64,000 bases of DNA from Desmodesmus armatus (GCA_007449985.2 VIIQ02000825.1:62001-126000), one strand, 5' to 3'. Counted from the stretch's first letter, positions 1-12,710 are shown. Numbers and translations are program-made. Notes: generated by a model not told the origin, from the letters alone.

Positions 1-1020
1 CACTATTGGTGTCTCACGGACACTTCCCCGTCCAGATAGAACGTCTAACGCCCGGGTGGCGTCAGTACTGCATCGATTCCGTCCTGCTGTTTTTGATGAA
101 GTGGGCATACCCTGGATTGTGCAGACTGGGGTTTCATAGGTGGCTGATCTTCTGGGCGAGGCTTTCTCATTGTGGGGCTGCTGCTGTCAAGGTGCTAAAC
201 GGTTGCTGCTGCTGGTGTGCTGCTGCTGTATGTCTGTCAAAAACAGGCTGCTGATGGCCTTTCCCGGCCTTCCAAGGGCCTGGAGAGTAGCGCTTTTGAT
301 TTTAAACTCAGATGCGACATGATCGGGTACCATATGGCATGGCACTCATTGCTCAATGGCAAGCTTCCAGCAGCAGCAGCAGCAGCAGCAGCAGCGAGTG
401 AACGTGTATGCTGCACCCGTATACCCCTGTCCTGCTCCTTTTGTCCACGCAAGCGTTGCTGATGGGCTTGATCCGCTGATGTCCGTATCTCTTCGGCACA
501 TCCACAGCTGACGGTCTGTTAGTCACCAATTAGTCAACTCGCGCTTGCCCCGCAACCTGGGCCCGAACACCACATCAAACGCTTAATATTGTTGTGTCGA
601 GCACGTTTGTGCTGCCGTGAGGCTTGCGGTGAGTTTTGCACGTGCAAGGATATCGTCCATGTTCATGAGGGTGTCTTTGCAACCAGGCGTTTATAGGGGA
701 CAGTCGTGACTCCACCGCCACCTACAAATACACACGGTTATTTTGGCATTGTGGCCTTTTGCATCCCTGCCGACAGCAGCAGGAGCAATATTTGCGTTTG
801 CTGCTGCTGCATCCATAACCAGCTGACAAACAGGATTTTTACTCCTCATGTCCATACTGTTCAACACCGACTAGCCAAGCCTTGCTGGGCCACCTCTTGG
901 ACCTTACTCCAGACCACTTTTGGCAGTCATGTGTGTGGGTGTGAGACCCGTGCGCTGTATTGGCATCTCTTCCTAAAGGAATCGATGCAATAAAACACTA
1001 AATTATCGTTTGCCATCCCA
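1..1020. other. No recognisable gene
   Basis: This stretch has only short, low-complexity open frames rich in Cys, Ala and Leu, which come from CTG/CAG triplets. A perfect (CAG)9 run lies at 368-394. I recognise no protein family, RNA or transposon end here. Confidence 0.6.
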
Positions 1021-1118
1021 TTTTTTTTGGAAGTGATCAGTTACAATGGGCTGGACCATGCAACCATTGGTTCACTCCATAAAAAGATCCAACGAGAGGA
1101 TGGGGCAACCTGTTGTGA
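1021..1118 (-). mobile_element. Retroposon tail family D, truncated copy
   Basis: The poly(T) run at 1021-1028 is followed by GGAAGTGATCAGTTAC. Read on the minus strand this is the family-D 3' end, GTAACTGATCACTTC plus poly(A). About 90 bases are present before a second copy of the same family begins, so this copy is cut short. The same tail occurs at 34159-34624 and 57362-57499. Confidence 0.75.
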
Positions 1119-1480
1119 TTTTTTTGAAGTGATCAGTTACATTGTGCGGGACCAAGCAACCGGTGGTTCACTCCATAAAAAGATCCAGTGGGAGGATGGG
1201 GCAACCTGTTGTGACACCCACCCCACGGCACCCCTTGTGCAGGGGACACCATCGCAGGGCCATGCAGACAGCTCCGTGAGAAGCAGCCCCGAAGGGCATC
1301 CAGGGCCTGACCGTGCGCCCAGATTCCAATCTACACCACAGCAATCCGTGGATCTACTGTGGGCTACCACAGTCCATAATTTGTCACAAGGTGACAATGC
1401 TCATGGGCTGGCCAAAACTTACCCCAACACTCTACACACATCATCAAGCAATCAAGCCATTAACACCGTATCATAGCCAC
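1119..1480 (-). mobile_element. Retroposon tail family D, longer copy
   Basis: A short poly(T) run followed by GAAGTGATCAGTTAC marks the 3' end of a minus-strand retroposon. By eye, similarity to the plus-strand copy ending at 34624 continues to about 1480, including the shared block GACAGCTCCGTGAGAAGC. No coding sequence is visible. It could be a SINE, or the 3' untranslated end of a LINE whose coding part is absent. The copy abuts the preceding copy head to tail. Confidence 0.7.
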
Positions 1481-2380
1481 CGCCTAAGGGAGGGTCTTGC
1501 AATCGTCACGCTGCCCTTGCACAAACAACTATCAATTTTCACCACATATACCATTGAACTGTCAATGAGGATCCATGTGTGAATGGGATCCACATCCATA
1601 CACACACAACACACACATGCATGCTCACGTGCAACACTTGCTTACTAATAAATGGTCCTACATAGAAACAGACTTCACACACTAACATACGCACATCACA
1701 CAAGATGCATTCCAATGCACACCCAAGACTGAGTAGGACGCCTTGGTGCATGCCCCTATATAGGCATATTAGCATGCCTACATGGCAACATCAAACAAAC
1801 ACACCCACATGCACGCTTGTCCAAGCAGATGTGCATGCCTATAGGTAAACTGCGCATCCAAATGCAGGCACCACTGCAACGGCAGAAAAGCTACTACTCC
1901 ATGCATCCAATCATGTACACAATCAGGCACAACATCACACACTTAAACATCTCCACCTTTAGACTTGAAGTGTCTCCTAAGGCCAATATCACCAACCAAG
2001 CCAAGTCATAAAGTCCACAAGCCCACGCAAGGTAGGTCATGTCCTTATGTCCCTATGTCAACAATTCACCCCATTCCATCACCCTCCGGCCATTGTCATC
2101 ATAACCTGTCCATGAACGGGCGATGCATCCACCCTTGTTCCATCCCACCGGTCCATTCCCCTTCCATCCTTTCCAGCCACCTCAATCACACCCTCCAGAA
2201 CCCGCATGGAACCCAATCAAGGCCATGCGATGTACCCGTACTTCATCCACCAGTCCCGACTTGATACTTCAACGCCGGCAAACTCAACCTGGTCCCACCT
2301 CAACCATTACCCCATAACCCTGATAACATACCCCAGAATCGCCCCTAAGTGCGATATGAGTCCGTTGTATAGTCCCTCAC
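1481..2380 (-). other. CA-rich sequence, probable L1-B 3' UTR
   Basis: This CA/CCA-rich stretch lies directly downstream, on the minus strand, of the L1-B ORF2 stop codon near 2380. Its composition resembles the 3' flank of the fuller L1-B copy at 42580-43164, but I could not align it confidently. There is no gene signal. Confidence 0.4.
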
Positions 2381-4309
2381 AGGCCTGCTGTGCTGATTGC
2401 AACGGCTATCTCGCCATCCTCTTGAACAGTGAAGATGGACCCCACTTGTTCCAGAAAGAGGCAAGGGACAGCACAGGTGAGGGACCTCGTTACCATGCCA
2501 GAGGCACCCCTGATCCCACCCGAACATCCACCCCCACCCGCCGCCAATCCCGCCTCATCTGCTGCTGCAGCTGTGAACGGAACCGACTTGCAACAGCCTT
2601 GGCCGTGAATCGCCCGCTGCCTGATGCACCTGCAGCAGCCCCCTGGCTGCTCACACTTCTGCTCTGTGAGTCACCAGTGCTGCTGCTGCTGCTGATGGTG
2701 GTGGTAGTGCTGTCAGTGCTGTCCTGACTGCTGACACCCTGACTGGTACCATAGCAACTGCTGCGTACCACCCATATGGACTCCAGCAGCAGTAGCCGCA
2801 TGTGTGTCCACATCTGCTGCTTTGCCAACGGCGGGGCCCACACGCTGTCATCATCAAGCAACAACACCCGGCTGCTGCTGACTGGTACGACTGCTCCCGG
2901 CTGCACCATTTGCAACAGCTGTGCAAACCACTGCCATGCTGCAGCCGCCACCGGACACTCCACAAAAAGGTGCGTGAGAGTCTCGAGCTGCGGCTGCTGC
3001 TGGCACTGTTGTGCAGGGCAGACGAACTGCGCAGGGTCCGTCTTGCCTGAAGACAGCATGCGCCTTGCACCCACCTTCACCCCTGCATGCAGCAAGCGCC
3101 AACCAAACGCCCGCAGTGACCGCGGCAGCATTTGTGCCCTGCCCTCCTGTAAGCAGCCACCCAGCTGCTATCTAAAGGCCCAATGTGTTGCGACACCGGG
3201 TCCTGCAGGTCATCATGTGCGGGGCTGCTGATCTGCAGCTGCTGCTGCATTTGCTGCTGTCGCTGCATGGTAACCACTGCTGCTGCTGCTGCACCGCGCT
3301 GCCGTGGAAGCTCTCGCTCCCGTGGGGGGGTCCATCCACGGCGCATGGTATGCTGCCATGAGGGCAGCATGGCTGAAGCGCTGCTGACCGCTGCTGCTCC
3401 CTTGGCTGCCGCCGAATGCACTACCCTGCTGCATCTCCAGAAAAGATCGCTTAAGAGCCACCTCCATCTCCTGTAGGCCCTCCTGGGGCGCCTCAATCGC
3501 CCTGGCGGTTGCGCCACAATCGTGGGCGCATGCCTACCCCGGAACCCATCCCTCCCTATGGTGCTGACCACAGTGATGCTGCAACAGCCGCTGTGTTGCC
3601 ACCTTCGGCTTAAACTGCAGCACCCCCACAGCAATCCCCAGCCCCCACACACTAGGGTCCACCTTGATGTCGGTCCATGGCCCCACCAGGAACACCGATG
3701 ATCTGTGCGGCCGTTGTGGCTGCTGTGGCTGCTGGGCTCCTTGCTGCGATTGCTGTTGCTGTTGCTGTGTTGCCTGTGTTGCCCCCGCTTCCTGCTCTCC
3801 CTCCTGGGACTGCTGCTGCCGTTGTTGCTGTTGCAGCAGTGGCAAGGAGGGATGCAGCACCTGCGACACATCCACCACACAGCAAGACACCCACTGGAGG
3901 TTCTGGGGGGCTGGCATGCCCGCATCAGATGCCTCCAGCCTGCCATCCTCCTGCACCCTGAAACCCTGACCCCCCCCATCCCCTTCCTGCTGCACCCACT
4001 GCTGCTGCAGGTCGGTCCGCCAAGGACCAGCGCTGCCCTCATGCAGCGTGTGCTGCCACGACGGCGGCAGCACCACACCGTCTTGTGCCGGCTGCCCTGT
4101 CAGCAGCTGCTGCACCTGGCCCAATGTGGTGCCCACCCCCCTGTTCAGGCTTGAAGGCAGGCTGCCCGCTGCAGGCAGCATGACACCGTCCGAGCTGCTG
4201 CCCACGCTGTGATTGCCCACTAACAGCTCCAGCCGCAGCTATTGGCAGCTCATAGCATCATGCGAGACATGCCTGTGGATGCCAACCCGCTGAAAGGCCT
4301 CTACGTACC
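2381..4309 (-). pseudogene. L1-B ORF2 C-terminal fragment, decayed
   Basis: This is the C-terminal 650 or so codons of an L1-type ORF2. It is homologous to the C-terminal part of the intact frame at 43165-48117. Recognisable pieces are the CCHC zinc knuckle (CPAQQC...HLFVEC, about 2900-3040), the block RRDWRRVGVDVR, and the terminal AVAISTAGL before the stop. The frame is broken several times: coding potential moves between the frames of 2490-3131, 3077-4078 and 3534-4220. The homology ends at 4309, where the sequence switches to the plus-strand LINE. This fragment therefore lacks the endonuclease and reverse transcriptase domains and cannot be active. Confidence 0.85.
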
Positions 4310-5800
4310 AGAAACTAGGCAACAAGCTTGCCCTTGGCAAGCACAAACCCAACCCCCCGGTTGCACTCAGGGCGGTGCAAACACCAGAGGGCAGACTGGC
4401 CACCACAGCTGAAGAAGTCATAGCGGCCACTGAGCGGTGGGCCCGCAACAAAATGAAAGCACCTGAACCCAACGGAAAAACAGGGAAGTACCTTCCCCAA
4501 GAAGCGCCAAGGAACTACCCATGGGAAAAAGCAGAACTCTCTGCTGACGGAGATCCAATGACAGACAATCTCCCCGCAGGCCCTAGGCGCTGGATGTACA
4601 ACGCCATAGATGATGAAGTGGCCTTCCACACATGCCTGAAAACACTGGCTAGAGGGAAAGCCACAGGCCTGGATGGAGTGGCCGATGAACTACTGCAAGC
4701 CTTGCCACCCTCAGGCAAGCAGGCACTCCACAACATCATCAAGCTCATGTGGACCACTGGGCTCACGCCAGACTCCTGGAAAGAGAGCACGACGATCATG
4801 CTCTACAAACACAAAGGCACTCCCCTTGAACTCGACTTCTACCGGAGAATAGGCTTAGAAATCACGGTCTACAAAGTCTGGACGCGCATGGTCACGTTTG
4901 CCATGGCAGACCGAGCCGAAAGACAAAACATGCTGAGTGCATCACAAACCAGGTTCAGGAGCAAGCGCTCCACTGCACAGCAAATTGAGATGATGGTCAT
5001 GGCCCTGGAAGACACCTACTGGTACAAACAAGACATCTACTTGCTGCAAGCAGACATGACGGAAGCATTTGACACCATCTCACATGACAAACTGTTGTGC
5101 ATCCTCTACGACCTGGGCTTCCCTACAGACGCCGTCGAGGTGGTGGTAGACCTGTACATGGGGGCACAAACTCGCTTCCAGACGCCGCACGGCCCTACGG
5201 CTCCCTTCCCCATCGATAGGGGCACAATTCAGGGGGACAGCCTGTCCCCCTTCCTTTTCATACTATATATAGAACCCCTATTGAGGTGGCTACACAGCGG
5301 CAGGCATGGATACGTCCCAGGGTGCCTGAAAGACTCTCAAGTTCCTGATGACCAACGCCACACCAGCTCCATTACATATGCAGACGACCTCAACGCACTC
5401 ACAGGATCCCTTGCAAAACTGAAACACCAAGCCAAGAAGCTCTCTGCATACACAACCTGGGGGCACCTGGTAGTCAACCACAAGAAGACAACAGTGACAG
5501 GAGCACTCCATCACTCACAACCAAACAAGCCATACGATGACCAACGCCTAAAGGAGCAACTGGAAGGGCACATAACTGTACAAGGCAAGCCTATTACTTA
5601 CCATCACCCAAAAACCCCATTCCGGCACCTTGGGGTACTCCTCACCATGAACCTGGACTACAAACCACAATTCAAGGCAACAGTAGAACAACTGGCCAAT
5701 GCAGCCAACGCACTGAAAACCTCATGGGCCAGCCCATCCCAAAAACTACGCATTCTGAAGTCCAGCTTGAGGGCTGCTGTCTCACATGTACTGACAATGG
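4310..5800 (+). pseudogene. Dualen-like LINE reverse transcriptase domain (5' part)
   Basis: This segment encodes a LINE reverse transcriptase. Visible blocks are ATGLDGVADELLQ (fingers), a TEAFD motif (DMTEAFDTISHDK, the motif-A aspartate, about 5055), GTIQGDSLSPFLFILYIEP (motif B) and YADDLNAL (motif C, about 5380). These residues carry out RNA-templated DNA synthesis at a nicked target. The frame is open from 4310 through 5800 and has no proper start: the first ATG-like codon is inside a frame already open upstream, so the N-terminus is missing. The reading frame is interrupted at APF, where a 2.27-kb insertion begins, and resumes at 8092 with TSPEIKKLDGILCK after subtracting the insertion length. 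Confidence 0.85.
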
Positions 5801-5809
5801 CACCATTCA

Positions 5810-8082
5810 TCATCATCATCATCATCATCCGATGTACACTATGCACCAAGTCTTGGACTGCTGCTCGCTGCCCATGCACATGCAAGGCCAGAGTCTCAGA
5901 GGCTGACCATGTGCACCCCAGGTTGGAGCTGTGTTGTTCTGTGTTTTACATAGGACTTGTAACCGTGTATGATGATACTCTCTTACAGTTCCTGTGCTGC
6001 TTACGCTGGCTTTGAGACACCCTGCCCCTTGCTTTCATGCCTTACCCTGCATACCCATGAATGATATACTTGCACCCCGTGCTGCAGCATTGCGTGCTGC
6101 AACTGTGGCCCTAAATGTGTTTCTTGAAAACCAGAACAACAGTTTTCTTTGCAAGTAATCAAAGTAAACCCAGCGTCTGAGGATCACTGCTTTACGATCA
6201 AACCTGCAAACGGCAGACATGTGTGCAAGCATAGAGTGGCTCAAAAGCTCTCTAAACACTTACACGTACACCTGAAACATTTAATTGGAACCTTGCGTGC
6301 ATCAGCCCTTGTCCCAGCACCAACATTTGCCCCAACCTATGCCAAGCCTACCCGCAAACACTGCGCCCTGCCCTCCCTGTCATGCGAAACACTTCAGATT
6401 CACAGAATCATTACTTCAAGTGCTAAGCGCCCGCGATCCAGTGCTGGAAAACAAAGTGCATGTTGCCGTGACTTCCAACAAACTTGTGATCGAACACCTA
6501 CTTAAGCGCGGGCACGCCCTAGCTTCAGTCTCTCTCACTTTCAAGACCAAGCGACCCTTACCCCGACTACCTTTACCTACACAACGAGAACACAAGATGC
6601 CTCCCAAGGCCAAGCCCCCGGCATCCGATACCCCGGCAGGCAAGTGTGCGCTGACTGGCCACATGGTGGTAGTCAGGGGGCAACGCGTTAGCACGGTGTG
6701 CTTAAAGTACAGCCGACTCCCACACGTGCACCCATCTGGGGGTCGTGTGCTGGCTGTGACCACCATGCAGCGTACACTGCTTGTCGATCACCGACACAGT
6801 CAAACCGCAGACACAGCTCAGACACGTTGCACCGCATCCAGACTAAGCATATGCGCAGTGTGAACCACAGAATCCTGGCCACGGGCCTGTTGCAAGCAAT
6901 GCTGCTCAACACTTGCAACAACCTGTGCTGCCCTGCAGTTGCACCTGTCTGCCCTGTGCAACTGCATGGCCCCCTTGCATACCTGCCTGTTGCACTATGT
7001 CTGCATTTCACAGCCCAGCATCAGACCCTGTACTGGGCATGTGAACCCTCAGCCCCAAGCGTCGCTACCAGCACAAGTGCTGTGCTGTAGCACACCACTG
7101 TTCTATGCTCTACAGCTGTGCAAGCTTTGCATACTGTGCCTGCTGCAGCGCTCTCAGTAACCCAGCAGCGGTGGACAGCAGTGCGCTGTGCTACCTAGGA
7201 TCATCATCCGAGATCATCAAAATCATCATTACACGTGTTTCCGGCCAGGTTCATTGTGCAAGCAGCATGCTGCAAGCAGCAAATCGACCTTGGTGCAAGA
7301 CAAGCAAGACACCACCAGGCGACCAGTGACCTAGGACACTAGAAAGCCTGTGCCAGTTACGGCCACAACGCAGGCATACAAAGGGCATAAAAGCAGCAGC
7401 GCTGAAACGGGCTGCTGACGACCACCCCACACATGCTGCTCTGTGGTTTCAAAACCAAACTACTGTAGTGGTATTCCCAAGGACCTGTGGTCAGCAAGTC
7501 GCTCGAGTGCCCCAAGCAAGCACTAGGCGTAGCTGGGTGAGCAGAGCTCTGCAACCCACAACAGTAGCTGTTCGTCAGGTAACCACACCAGCTGCTGTGC
7601 AACCACACATTGAAAACCGCCCCAGAAAACCATCCATGTGGCATCTATATGTCCGTGTTGTGGGATAGGGCGGGTGATCCTGTGAGCTGTGTGGCAGACA
7701 GCTCGATCCAAGCCACAGCACTCTCATGCACTGCTGCTGCTGCTGCTCCCCGACTGTCCACGCAGCTAGGAAGCTCCTTCTCGCCACTTGACGTGGGAAA
7801 CTTCAAAGATACCTTGCCACGGCATCACACCACACCAGATAGCCGCTGCATGTAGACGCTGCTACCCAGGGGAACTCCAGGGACCCCTCGGCATTCCAGA
7901 TGCTGCCGTTGCTGTATGACGGGGTCTCCGGATTGGGGAAGGGCCACATCGGAATATGACTTGCTCTAATTAGCCATCGGCTAGCTCCAGAGGCGAGGCT
8001 CAAGCGCAAAGCGCTGGCTGCTCCATCACTGCATCGCTGATGTTTCCAGGACCACCGCGAGGAGGTTGCAAGTCGCTAGTCC
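5810..8082 (-). mobile_element. 2.27-kb insertion of unknown type
   Basis: The sequence is bounded by a 9-bp duplication, CACCATTCA, at 5801-5809 and 8083-8091, exactly where the LINE protein is interrupted and resumes. The left edge is a (TCA)n run at 5808-5829. Read on the minus strand this is a (TGA)n 3' tail, so the element is probably a minus-strand retroposon with a microsatellite tail. I find no reverse transcriptase or transposase in it, and its open frames look incidental. It may be a long non-autonomous element or a 5'-truncated LINE made only of UTR. Confidence 0.7.
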
Positions 8083-8091
8083 CACCATTCA

Positions 8092-10810
8092 CGTCACCAG
8101 AAATCAAGAAACTGGATGGCATTCTCTGCAAAATCGCCAAACAAGCACACGGGTTGTCGGTCAGCATGTCCACCATTGGTGCACATGAGGACACTGCAAA
8201 AGGAGGACTGGGATGCCCCTCTCTAGAGGTTGAACACACCATCATCTGTACGCAGCGGCTGACCCGCGCACTGAACGATGAAGGACCCCTGGGCCGCCTC
8301 ACCCGTGCCCTCTTGCAACGATAGTGCACTGCTACAGATGCGTTGTCAGTCTCTCAGCTCCCCCACGTCTCACGCTACTGTATGCGCGTCAGACAAGCCC
8401 TGGCCATGCAAAAGGCCAGGATCATCCTCCAAAAGGATGGCACAAGGCAAGCAGCTTTGGACGCCCTAGCACCCCTTGCTGCAAGCCTCACAAAGCTAGA
8501 AGTTGCGCCAAGTGAATGGGACCGCAGGCTCGTGGCAGACATACAAGTTCTGCACTCTGTGGGAATCAATACAGTTGAGCACATGTTGTGCCATAAACGC
8601 ACAAACGTCCTCCCAGCACTAGCCATTGTGTCCATCATGGGAAAGAACAAGGTAAAGCCCAAGCACATTGCAGCCTGGCGCCGAGTCACCCACTACCTCA
8701 GCACAGGCGTGCCGTGGACGGAGGTATGCAGAGCACCTCTCGAACAAGAATCCCGCCCCCTCCACAGTGACTTCCACCGGAATATGCAAGCACACTGGCC
8801 GGGCAATCGCACTATGTGGAACAATCCCATCCCAGGAACGCACACCGACCTGCATGCCCTGTCAGGGATGCACCAAGACCTAGAACACCAAGCACTACAA
8901 GCACGCAACACTACAGTCGAATACATAAGGAGCTGCGAACAAGCAAGCGGGCCGTCTGGAAAGACACACAGACACACTGTGGAGATTGCCGACGCCCCAG
9001 TGAGCCGCCGCACGTGCACCGGTTATCGCCTCTACACCAATGCCTGCAAAGTTGCCTCGCGTCGACCTCCTCAACCAGGAGAACCCCCTGCAGCACAAAA
9101 GCGCATGGCTGCGCTTGGAGCGAAGTACTCCTTTACGGATGAAAGAATTGCCTCTGTGAAGGCACTCTGCTCCTCTCGCACCCAACAACAAGCCATCGTG
9201 CAGTGGGCTCCATGTGTGCAACCAGGATGGCAGATTGCCACTCAAGAATCCTCAGGATACAAAATCCACTGCATGACAGAAGCCACGCCGGCCGACCTAC
9301 AACAGTTCGGTCTAGACACTCAGCGCCCATGCGAGTACTGTGCAAGACCAGCCACCTCCACAGAACAAACCTGTAAGATCTGCACAACGTGCGACGGGTG
9401 GTATCACACTGAATGCATCCAACGGGTGCATGGTGAGGACTCAGCTGAAACACCTGAACCTTACACATGCAAGGAGTGCCATGAGCAACAATACACCGCA
9501 CAAAGCCTCCCTCACGACATCAAGCTCTACAGAGTGGAATGGAAGGAGGCCTCAGAGGCCATTCCCACCATACGCGCCAGCGCCACACCTCAAGCACTGC
9601 GGGAATTGGAAGAGCTTCTTGCATCCCAACACGTCCATGATGACAGTCAAGTCAAAAGGCAAACGACTGCCATGCAACAACGCCCAAGAGTCACTCCACC
9701 TGCGGCTGAAAGAGTGTATGATGTGACCATTGGCCAAGCAATCCGCAAGAAACTAGTACTTCACACCCTCCCCATCAACCCCCATGCAGATATCCCCCCC
9801 GACACGCATGGAGCCAGTGGAGGGGGCTGCCGTGCGTATGTGAAGCCAGTGCAGTACGCCACTTCGGCTGGCCAGATAAGGACAAAAGAGTTGTGCTGCA
9901 TCTATGGCACAGACGGCAGATGTGAACACATGATCAGCCCTAAGGTGGTCGCCCGCCTGAAAGACGCGTTCACGTACATGCAAAGCAACCACCCAGACAC
10001 AATGGCAGCCTTACAAGCTGGTACGTTCGAGGAAGAACTACGCCGCCTTGCCTTGAGATACCGCCAGCTGCCCGGCACTAAGGCCACCGAAGCTCTACAC
10101 TGGGGCCTCCCCCAGCAGCTTAAGAACACAATCATGAGCCAAGCTAAGCTTACCCAAGAGCGCTTCTGCAACCCATTCACCGTCCACCCCTGCACGCCCA
10201 GCTACTGGACGGCACACGACCGGGACCGGGTGTTCGGCGCCAATCACGATGCGTACGCAGTCCGCTGGACAGGCCCATCTCTCGCGGTGCCGGAATTTGA
10301 TGTGCATATGGCGGTTAAAGCCGTAGATTGGGCCATCAGATCAGCTAAAAGCACCACAGATAGCACCCTCACCCTGCTGATTCTCCCGACCTTCTTTGCG
10401 TGGGACGGGGTGGACACCGATGACGACGCTGCGTACATGCAACTGGTGCGCAGAAACCACGATGTATGCCTCCCCGTATGTACCTTTGGAAGGGAGATGA
10501 TACAGCTGGACCCCCCGGATGCCAGCCGTTTGCAGGCCCCCGCACCCTGAAGTGGAAATTCAGGATGCTAGCAGTGGGGAACCAAACAGGATTTGCAGAG
10601 CACTTCCCATTCAAAGTCAGTGACCAGCGTCAAGAATCCTCTTGGTACCGTACCTTCCAAACTGCAGTTCGGGAGGCCCTCGAAGCAATACCTAACGGCA
10701 GTAAGCAGCCAAGAGCCAAGTTCACCAAGCTTGAAGATCTATACATGGATGAAGATGCCACTGCAACCCTTGCCAGGTGGGCAAGGAAAGCCAGCAAACG
10801 CTTCTGCCCC
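8092..10810 (+). pseudogene. Dualen-like LINE: post-RT region with PHD finger
   Basis: The frame resumes after the 2.27-kb insertion with a thumb-like region (EDTAKGGLGCPSLEVE). It continues with one in-frame TAG at 8322-8324 to about 10550, then shifts frame in a C-rich run (10511-10541) and ends at KRFCP (10810). At 9328-9485 there is a Cys4-His-Cys3 pattern: CEYC, then CTTCDGWYHTEC, then CKEC. This spacing fits a PHD finger, a module that usually reads histone H3 tails. A PHD finger inside a LINE polyprotein suggests chromatin-guided targeting, which is inference. The remainder (8400-9300 and 9540-10540) has no family I recognise. Confidence 0.75.
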
Positions 10811-10882
10811 GGCACCGTAGCTTAATCGGTAGAGCACTGGCTTTCAAAGTCAGAGGTGTGGGTTCGTATCCCACCGGTGTCA
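10811..10882 (+). promoter_or_regulatory. tRNA-like head of SINE with internal pol III promoter
   Basis: The cloverleaf is intact, and the loop TTTCAAA would place UCA at the anticodon. The T loop reads TTCGTAT and lacks the nearly universal A58, and no CCA or terminator follows directly. It should be read as a SINE promoter and not as a working tRNA gene. Confidence 0.8.
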
Positions 10883-11195
10883 CCCCACTCACGGCTTGGG
10901 TACCAATCATGACGGTGACTCGTTCATGCCAACCGCTGAAATGGTGGGGAAAGCGCTAAAAACTGGTACGGGGGAGTTTAGCAGGCTATGATCCCGGTAG
11001 GAAGGCGCGTATGGGGTTCTGGTGGGCAGATGTGATGACCCTTGTGGTGTACACGCTGCTGAATCGTCCTAGTGGCGCCTTGGCTGCCCCTGATATGGAG
11101 GTCAATCCCGGCGGCCCGCCAGTGGATCCTTGAGCCAAAAACATACGCCGAGTGTGACGCTAAAGCCCGGACGTAGCATCCTATTCCTATTCCTA
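10811..11195 (+). mobile_element. tRNA-derived SINE
   Basis: The insertion is flanked by the 10-bp duplication CTTCTGCCCC (10801-10810 and 11196-11205) and interrupts the LINE frame between KRFCP and TDNTLA. Its first 72 bases (10811-10882) fold as a tRNA: 7-bp acceptor stem (GGCACCG/CGGTGTC), 4-bp D stem, 5-bp anticodon stem around TTTCAAA, 5-bp T stem. A box TAGCTTAATCG is at 10818-10828 and a B-box-like GGTTCGTATCC at 10861-10871. The body is about 300 bp without coding sequence, and the 3' end is a short ATTCCT repeat. The structure is that of a full-length SINE transcribed by RNA polymerase III. Confidence 0.9.
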
Positions 11196-11205
11196 CTTCT
11201 GCCCC

Positions 11206-12697
11206 ACGGACAACACCCTGGCCATAGTCCTACCCCGCCCCTTGGCGTATCACACCCCAGCTAGATACTCAGAAACAGGAGACATGCGCAGACTAGACTC
11301 TGCGGATGACCCCCTTGAGTACGAACAACTGGTGGCTACACACTCAGAAGCAACTCAATCACTGCGCAGGTCCCAAGCAAACCCGCCACCACTTGCGCAC
11401 GACTGGAAAGCTTTCCTATACACGGATGGCAGCCACGTGAAAGGGCAAGATTTGGAAGGACCGGGCATTGGGCGGCTGTGCATGTACCCAGAGTGGGAAG
11501 CCACACCCTGGCAATGCACTGCGCCTGGCAAGGCGAGGGAGCAGACGCCACATGCAACACAATCTGCAGGGCGGAACTGGCAGCCCTACACGTAGCCCTC
11601 ACTTAGTTTGGCACGACACACACCAGAGTCGATGGCACACTACATGTGGCCACGGACAGCCTGGGATCCATGCACAGACTTGCCAAGATGATCTCTAGGC
11701 CTCAAGACCTAAAGGAGCATCGGCACCGGCAGGTCCTTGAGGCCTTAGCCAATGCTGTACGGGGTCACCCCGGTACGATCCACCTTTGGAAAGTGAAAAG
11801 CCACGTTGGCATCATAGGCAATGAGATGGCAGATGGTACCGCCGTACAGGTGGCCCGCGGGGAACTACCTACTGATGCTCCACCCCCACATACATATGAT
11901 GTACCAAGTAACTTGCGCATGCAGATGTATTGGCCATACAAGGAAGCAGACAAGGAACTGCCATCTGGCGTCACCGTGACAGTCACAAAACCCTTGCCAG
12001 ACATGCAAGCCGCCCTTAAACAAGAGGCACATGCAGTTGCAAAGCTTGGCAGCGCGCCCAAAGATGGCATATATGCCTCCAGCTGGAGGAGCGTGGCTGA
12101 CAAACTACATCACCCAGCCAGTCATGCATTTATGACCAGCTCCAAGGTGGACAGGTACACTCGAAAACTAGTGTTGCAATACCGCTGGGGAATGCTCCCT
12201 ACCAACAGACTATTGCACAAAATTGGCAAGGCCCCAACCAACCAGTGTCCGCTCTGTGGACAGGAAGACGGAGGGCACCACGCCATCAGCGGCTGCAAGG
12301 AGCTGTCCGCCGCGTACACGCGCCGCCACAATGACGCCGGCACGGAAATTCTGGAAGCTATCAGCAGAGGCAAGGAAGCAGGAAATGTCTTCTTGTCAGA
12401 CGTGGGTTACACCAGAAGAAAGGCCCCATCAGAGGTGCCGGAGGGCATGCAGCCACACCGCTTCATGAGGCACATGGACAATTCGTCCATGTTCAGCCAC
12501 GACCTTGCGGAGGCCCTTAAAGGCTATCGGGACAGCGTTCCCGACATCATCATGTTGAAATACTTCCCAGACAATAACGAGTGGGTCTTCGACATCATCG
12601 AAATTAAATACCGCAGGGACACGGACCCGATGCCGCAACAAGAAAGAGCGGCAGCACAACACGCCGCACTGAAAGAACTGATCTTGGCCCATGAGCC
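11206..12697 (+). pseudogene. Dualen-like LINE: RNase H, CCHC finger and start of nuclease
   Basis: After the SINE the frame continues TDNTLAIVLPRPLAYH. RNase H follows with all expected acidic residues: YTDGS (about 11420), RAEL (about 11570, in another frame after a shift near 11500-11526), ATDS (about 11655) and KSHVGIIGNEMAD (about 11800). An in-frame TAG near 11605 separates the second and third motifs. A CCHC finger CPLCGQEDGGHHAISGC lies at about 12250-12300. A restriction-like nuclease follows, with VPD (about 12540) and IEIKY (about 12600) as the PD and ExK elements. RNase H removes the RNA strand and the nuclease would nick target DNA. The frame is cut at PTAT by an L1 tail insertion. 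Confidence 0.8.
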
Positions 12698-12710
12698 CAC
12701 AGCCACAGTT

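Noticed and set aside
3652..4154. Cys- or Leu-rich plus-strand ORFs in L1 regions
   Set aside because: They are antisense shadows of Gln/Ser-rich L1 coding sequence (CAG/CTG triplets).
10811..10882. Functional UGA-reading or selenocysteine tRNA gene
   Set aside because: It starts exactly at a TSD inside a LINE, lacks A58 in the T loop, is not built like tRNA-Sec, and is followed by a SINE body with a repeat tail.
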